Source: Edaphochlamys debaryana (lineage: Eukaryota; Chlorophyta; Chlorophyceae; Chlamydomonadales). From it: 64,000 nt of DNA. The notes under the pieces were generated by a model, which saw only the letters and a list, made by a program, of their open reading frames with translations, did not search any database and was not told the origin of the DNA. Made by a program: the position numbers and the translations under genes. Where the stretch lies: assembly GCA_016858145.1 (NCBI GenBank), contig JAEHOE010000114.1, forward strand, positions 186,001-250,000, written 5' to 3'. How positions within the stretch are numbered: the stretch's first letter is position 1; each line of letters opens with the position of its first letter. Shown piece by piece: positions 63,852-64,000 of this stretch.

Positions 63852-64000
63852 CGTGCGGTTGGCGCCAGGACACAGGTGCCGGCCCGATCAAGGCCTGGCT
63901 AGCGTTTGACCCGGGGGTGCGCGAGCTGCCTGCGGGCGGGGAGGGCGGAAGGGAGGAAGGGCGGCGAGGGAGGGGTGGGTCGCTTATCTTGGGGTGCACC
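63852..64000 (-). promoter_or_regulatory. 5' flank of the AP2 gene
   Basis: Only 149 bp upstream of the start codon are in the window. No clear TATA box is seen, and most of the promoter is outside. Confidence 0.4.

Overview
The window looks like nuclear DNA of a green alga close to Chlamydomonas or Volvox (Chlamydomonadales). It is very GC-rich. Genes are split by many short introns with C-rich 3' ends. Proteins carry long Ala/Gly/Pro/Gln runs. TGTAA poly(A) signals follow several genes, and the strand beyond each stop codon is GT-rich. No bacterial-style operons, RNA genes or CRISPR arrays were seen. All gene models were spliced by hand from reading frame, splice-site and phase agreement.

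Left part (1-18.7 kb): the 3' end of a phytanoyl-CoA dioxygenase-like gene (+, 218-1382); a Myb-related gene (-, 4103-6658) whose single Myb repeat only appears after joining three small exons; about 3 kb with no recognisable gene; a sulfotransferase (+, about 9825-13134); and a J-domain protein (+, 14567-16850).

Centre (18.8-47.5 kb): a large inverted duplication. Each arm (about 13.9 kb) holds a sodium:solute symporter, an agmatine deiminase transcribed divergently from it, and a mitochondrial-carrier-family gene pointing toward the centre. The arms face each other across a spacer of about 1.05 kb. Both symporters and both deiminases look intact. The right-arm carrier is cut at the inner breakpoint and reads into unrelated sequence. 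Sequence is near identical, introns included, over the inner genes but clearly diverged over the symporters, the divergent promoter regions and the deiminase 3' flanks. This suggests an old duplication partly homogenised by gene conversion. A deiminase with a probable organelle-targeting leader, a plasma-membrane-type symporter and an organelle-type carrier together suggest a gene cluster for uptake and catabolism of agmatine or a related nitrogen compound. That function is inferred, not shown.

Right part (47.6-64 kb): a 157-bp tandem repeat beyond the right symporter; a pair of about 355-bp direct repeats 4.1 kb apart; an unrecognised two-exon gene (-, 51606-52664); a long stretch that is GT-rich on the minus strand; and a double-AP2-domain transcription factor (-, 58197-63851) whose start codon lies near the window edge.
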